Assembly (NCBI GenBank): GCA_023394015.1
Contig: JAEXBL010000459.1
Span: 1 to 5,883 of the forward strand
Reading direction: 5' to 3'
Length of the DNA: 5,883 nt
Source of the DNA: Pseudomonadota bacterium
GTDB taxonomy: Bacteria; Pseudomonadota; Gammaproteobacteria; Burkholderiales; Burkholderiaceae_C
Of the stretch, positions 5,296-5,883 are shown in pieces. The number at the start of each line of letters is the position of its first letter. Position 1 is the stretch's first letter. Below the pieces are notes generated by a model. It did not search any database. It was given only the letters and a program-made list of their open reading frames with translations, and was not told the DNA's origin. A program made the translations under genes and the position numbers.

Positions 5296-5883
5296 ATGAG
5301 CATCGAGATCCGCCACGTCAGCAAGCACTTCGGCAACTTCCGCGCCCTGGACGACGTCAGCCTCGACATCGATTCGGGCGAGTTGGTGGCCCTGCTCGGC
5401 CCCTCGGGCTGCGGCAAGACCACGCTGCTGCGCATCATCGCCGGGCTGGAATCGGCCGACGCCGGCAGCATCCTGTTTTCCGGCGCCGACACCACCGAGG
5501 TGCACGTGCGCGAGCGGCAGGTGGGCTTCGTGTTCCAGCACTACGCGCTGTTCCGCCACATGACGGTGGCCGAGAACGTGGCCTTCGGCCTGCGCGTGAA
5601 GCCGCGCCGCGAGCGCCCGAGCGACGCGCAGATCCAGACCAAGGTGCGCGAGCTGCTGGGCCTGGTGCAGCTCGACTGGCTGGCCGATCGCTATCCGTCG
5701 CAGCTCTCCGGTGGGCAGCGCCAGCGCATCGCCCTGGCGCGCGCGCTGGCCGTCGAGCCCAAGGTGCTGCTGCTGGACGAGCCCTTCGGCGCGCTCGACG
5801 CCAAGGTGCGCAAGGAACTGCGCCGCTGGCTGCGGCGCCTGCACGACGAGTTGCACGTGACCAGCATCTTCGTCACCCACGAC
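5296..5883 (+). CDS. cysA: Sulfate/thiosulfate ABC transporter ATP-binding protein CysA (3' end cut off by window)
   Basis: The frame stays open from ATG 5296 to the window end and gives 196 residues, most of the nucleotide-binding domain. CysA hydrolyses ATP on the cytoplasmic face to drive CysTW. All catalytic motifs are present: Walker [10 protein letters not shown] (35-43), Q-loop glutamine 81 in VFQHYALF, signature [15 protein letters not shown] (137-151), Walker B LLLDEP (158-163), D-loop GALD (165-168), and the switch histidine 195 in VTHD at the very edge. The start [23 protein letters not shown] is typical of Cys[21 protein letters not shown] (80-99) is also characteristic of CysA rather than of other importer ATPases. 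The missing C-terminal part would be the regulatory TOBE-like region (CysA is usually about 350 residues). It is separated from cysW by the inverted-repeat element, so it may be transcribed less than, or separately from, the permease genes. Identification is firm. Confidence 0.96.
   Translation, partial: MSIEIRHVSKHFGNFRALDDVSLDIDSGELVALLGPSGCGKTTLLRIIAGLESADAGSILFSGADTTEVHVRERQVGFVFQHYALFRHMTVAENVAFGLRVKPRRERPSDAQIQTKVRELLGLVQLDWLADRYPSQLSGGQRQRIALARALAVEPKVLLLDEPFGALDAKVRKELRRWLRRLHDELHVTSIFVTHD

Overview
The window is GC-rich (roughly two thirds G+C) with strong G/C bias at third codon positions. Its gene content and protein sequences look like a betaproteobacterium of the Burkholderiales, most likely Comamonadaceae (Acidovorax/Alicycliphilus/Ottowia-like). 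That placement is inferred from sequence character, not from a search.

Left half, minus strand, read from 1849 down to 1. The first gene is a SLAC1/TehA-type anion channel or exporter (1849-830). It is followed by a tightly coupled but doubtful 33-codon frame (833-732). Next is a NorE-type haem-copper oxidase subunit III homologue (735-157), and then a subunit IV/NorF-like small membrane protein that runs off the left edge (160-1). Every junction in this run is a 4-nt ATGA overlap, so it looks like one transcript. NorE/NorF-like proteins usually accompany nitric oxide reductase or a terminal oxidase. The catalytic genes are not in view.

Middle, 1850-2148. This is a divergent intergenic region. 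It holds a local AT-rich patch, a TTAT-N11-ATAA dyad resembling a LysR-type (CysB-like) box, and two perfect inverted repeats just ahead of the sulfate-transport genes.

Right half, plus strand, is a complete-looking CysP-CysT-CysW-CysA sulfate/thiosulfate ABC importer. It consists of the periplasmic binding protein (2149-3150), two permeases overlapping by ATGA (3357-4244 and 4241-5113), and the ATPase (5296 to the right edge, truncated). The binding protein captures the oxyanion, CysT and CysW form the channel, and CysA powers it, feeding assimilatory sulfur metabolism. This operon is interrupted twice by unrelated structured repeat elements. One is a double-hairpin CCCTCTCCC/GGGAGAGGG element between cysP and cysT. 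The other is a roughly 150-nt inverted repeat built from four copies of CGCGAAGGACGC between cysW and cysA.

I see no new defence, mobile or biosynthetic system here. The points most worth a second look are the two intra-operon repeat elements, the altered ligand-loop residues in the binding protein, the leader stem-loops, and the coupled 33-codon frame.
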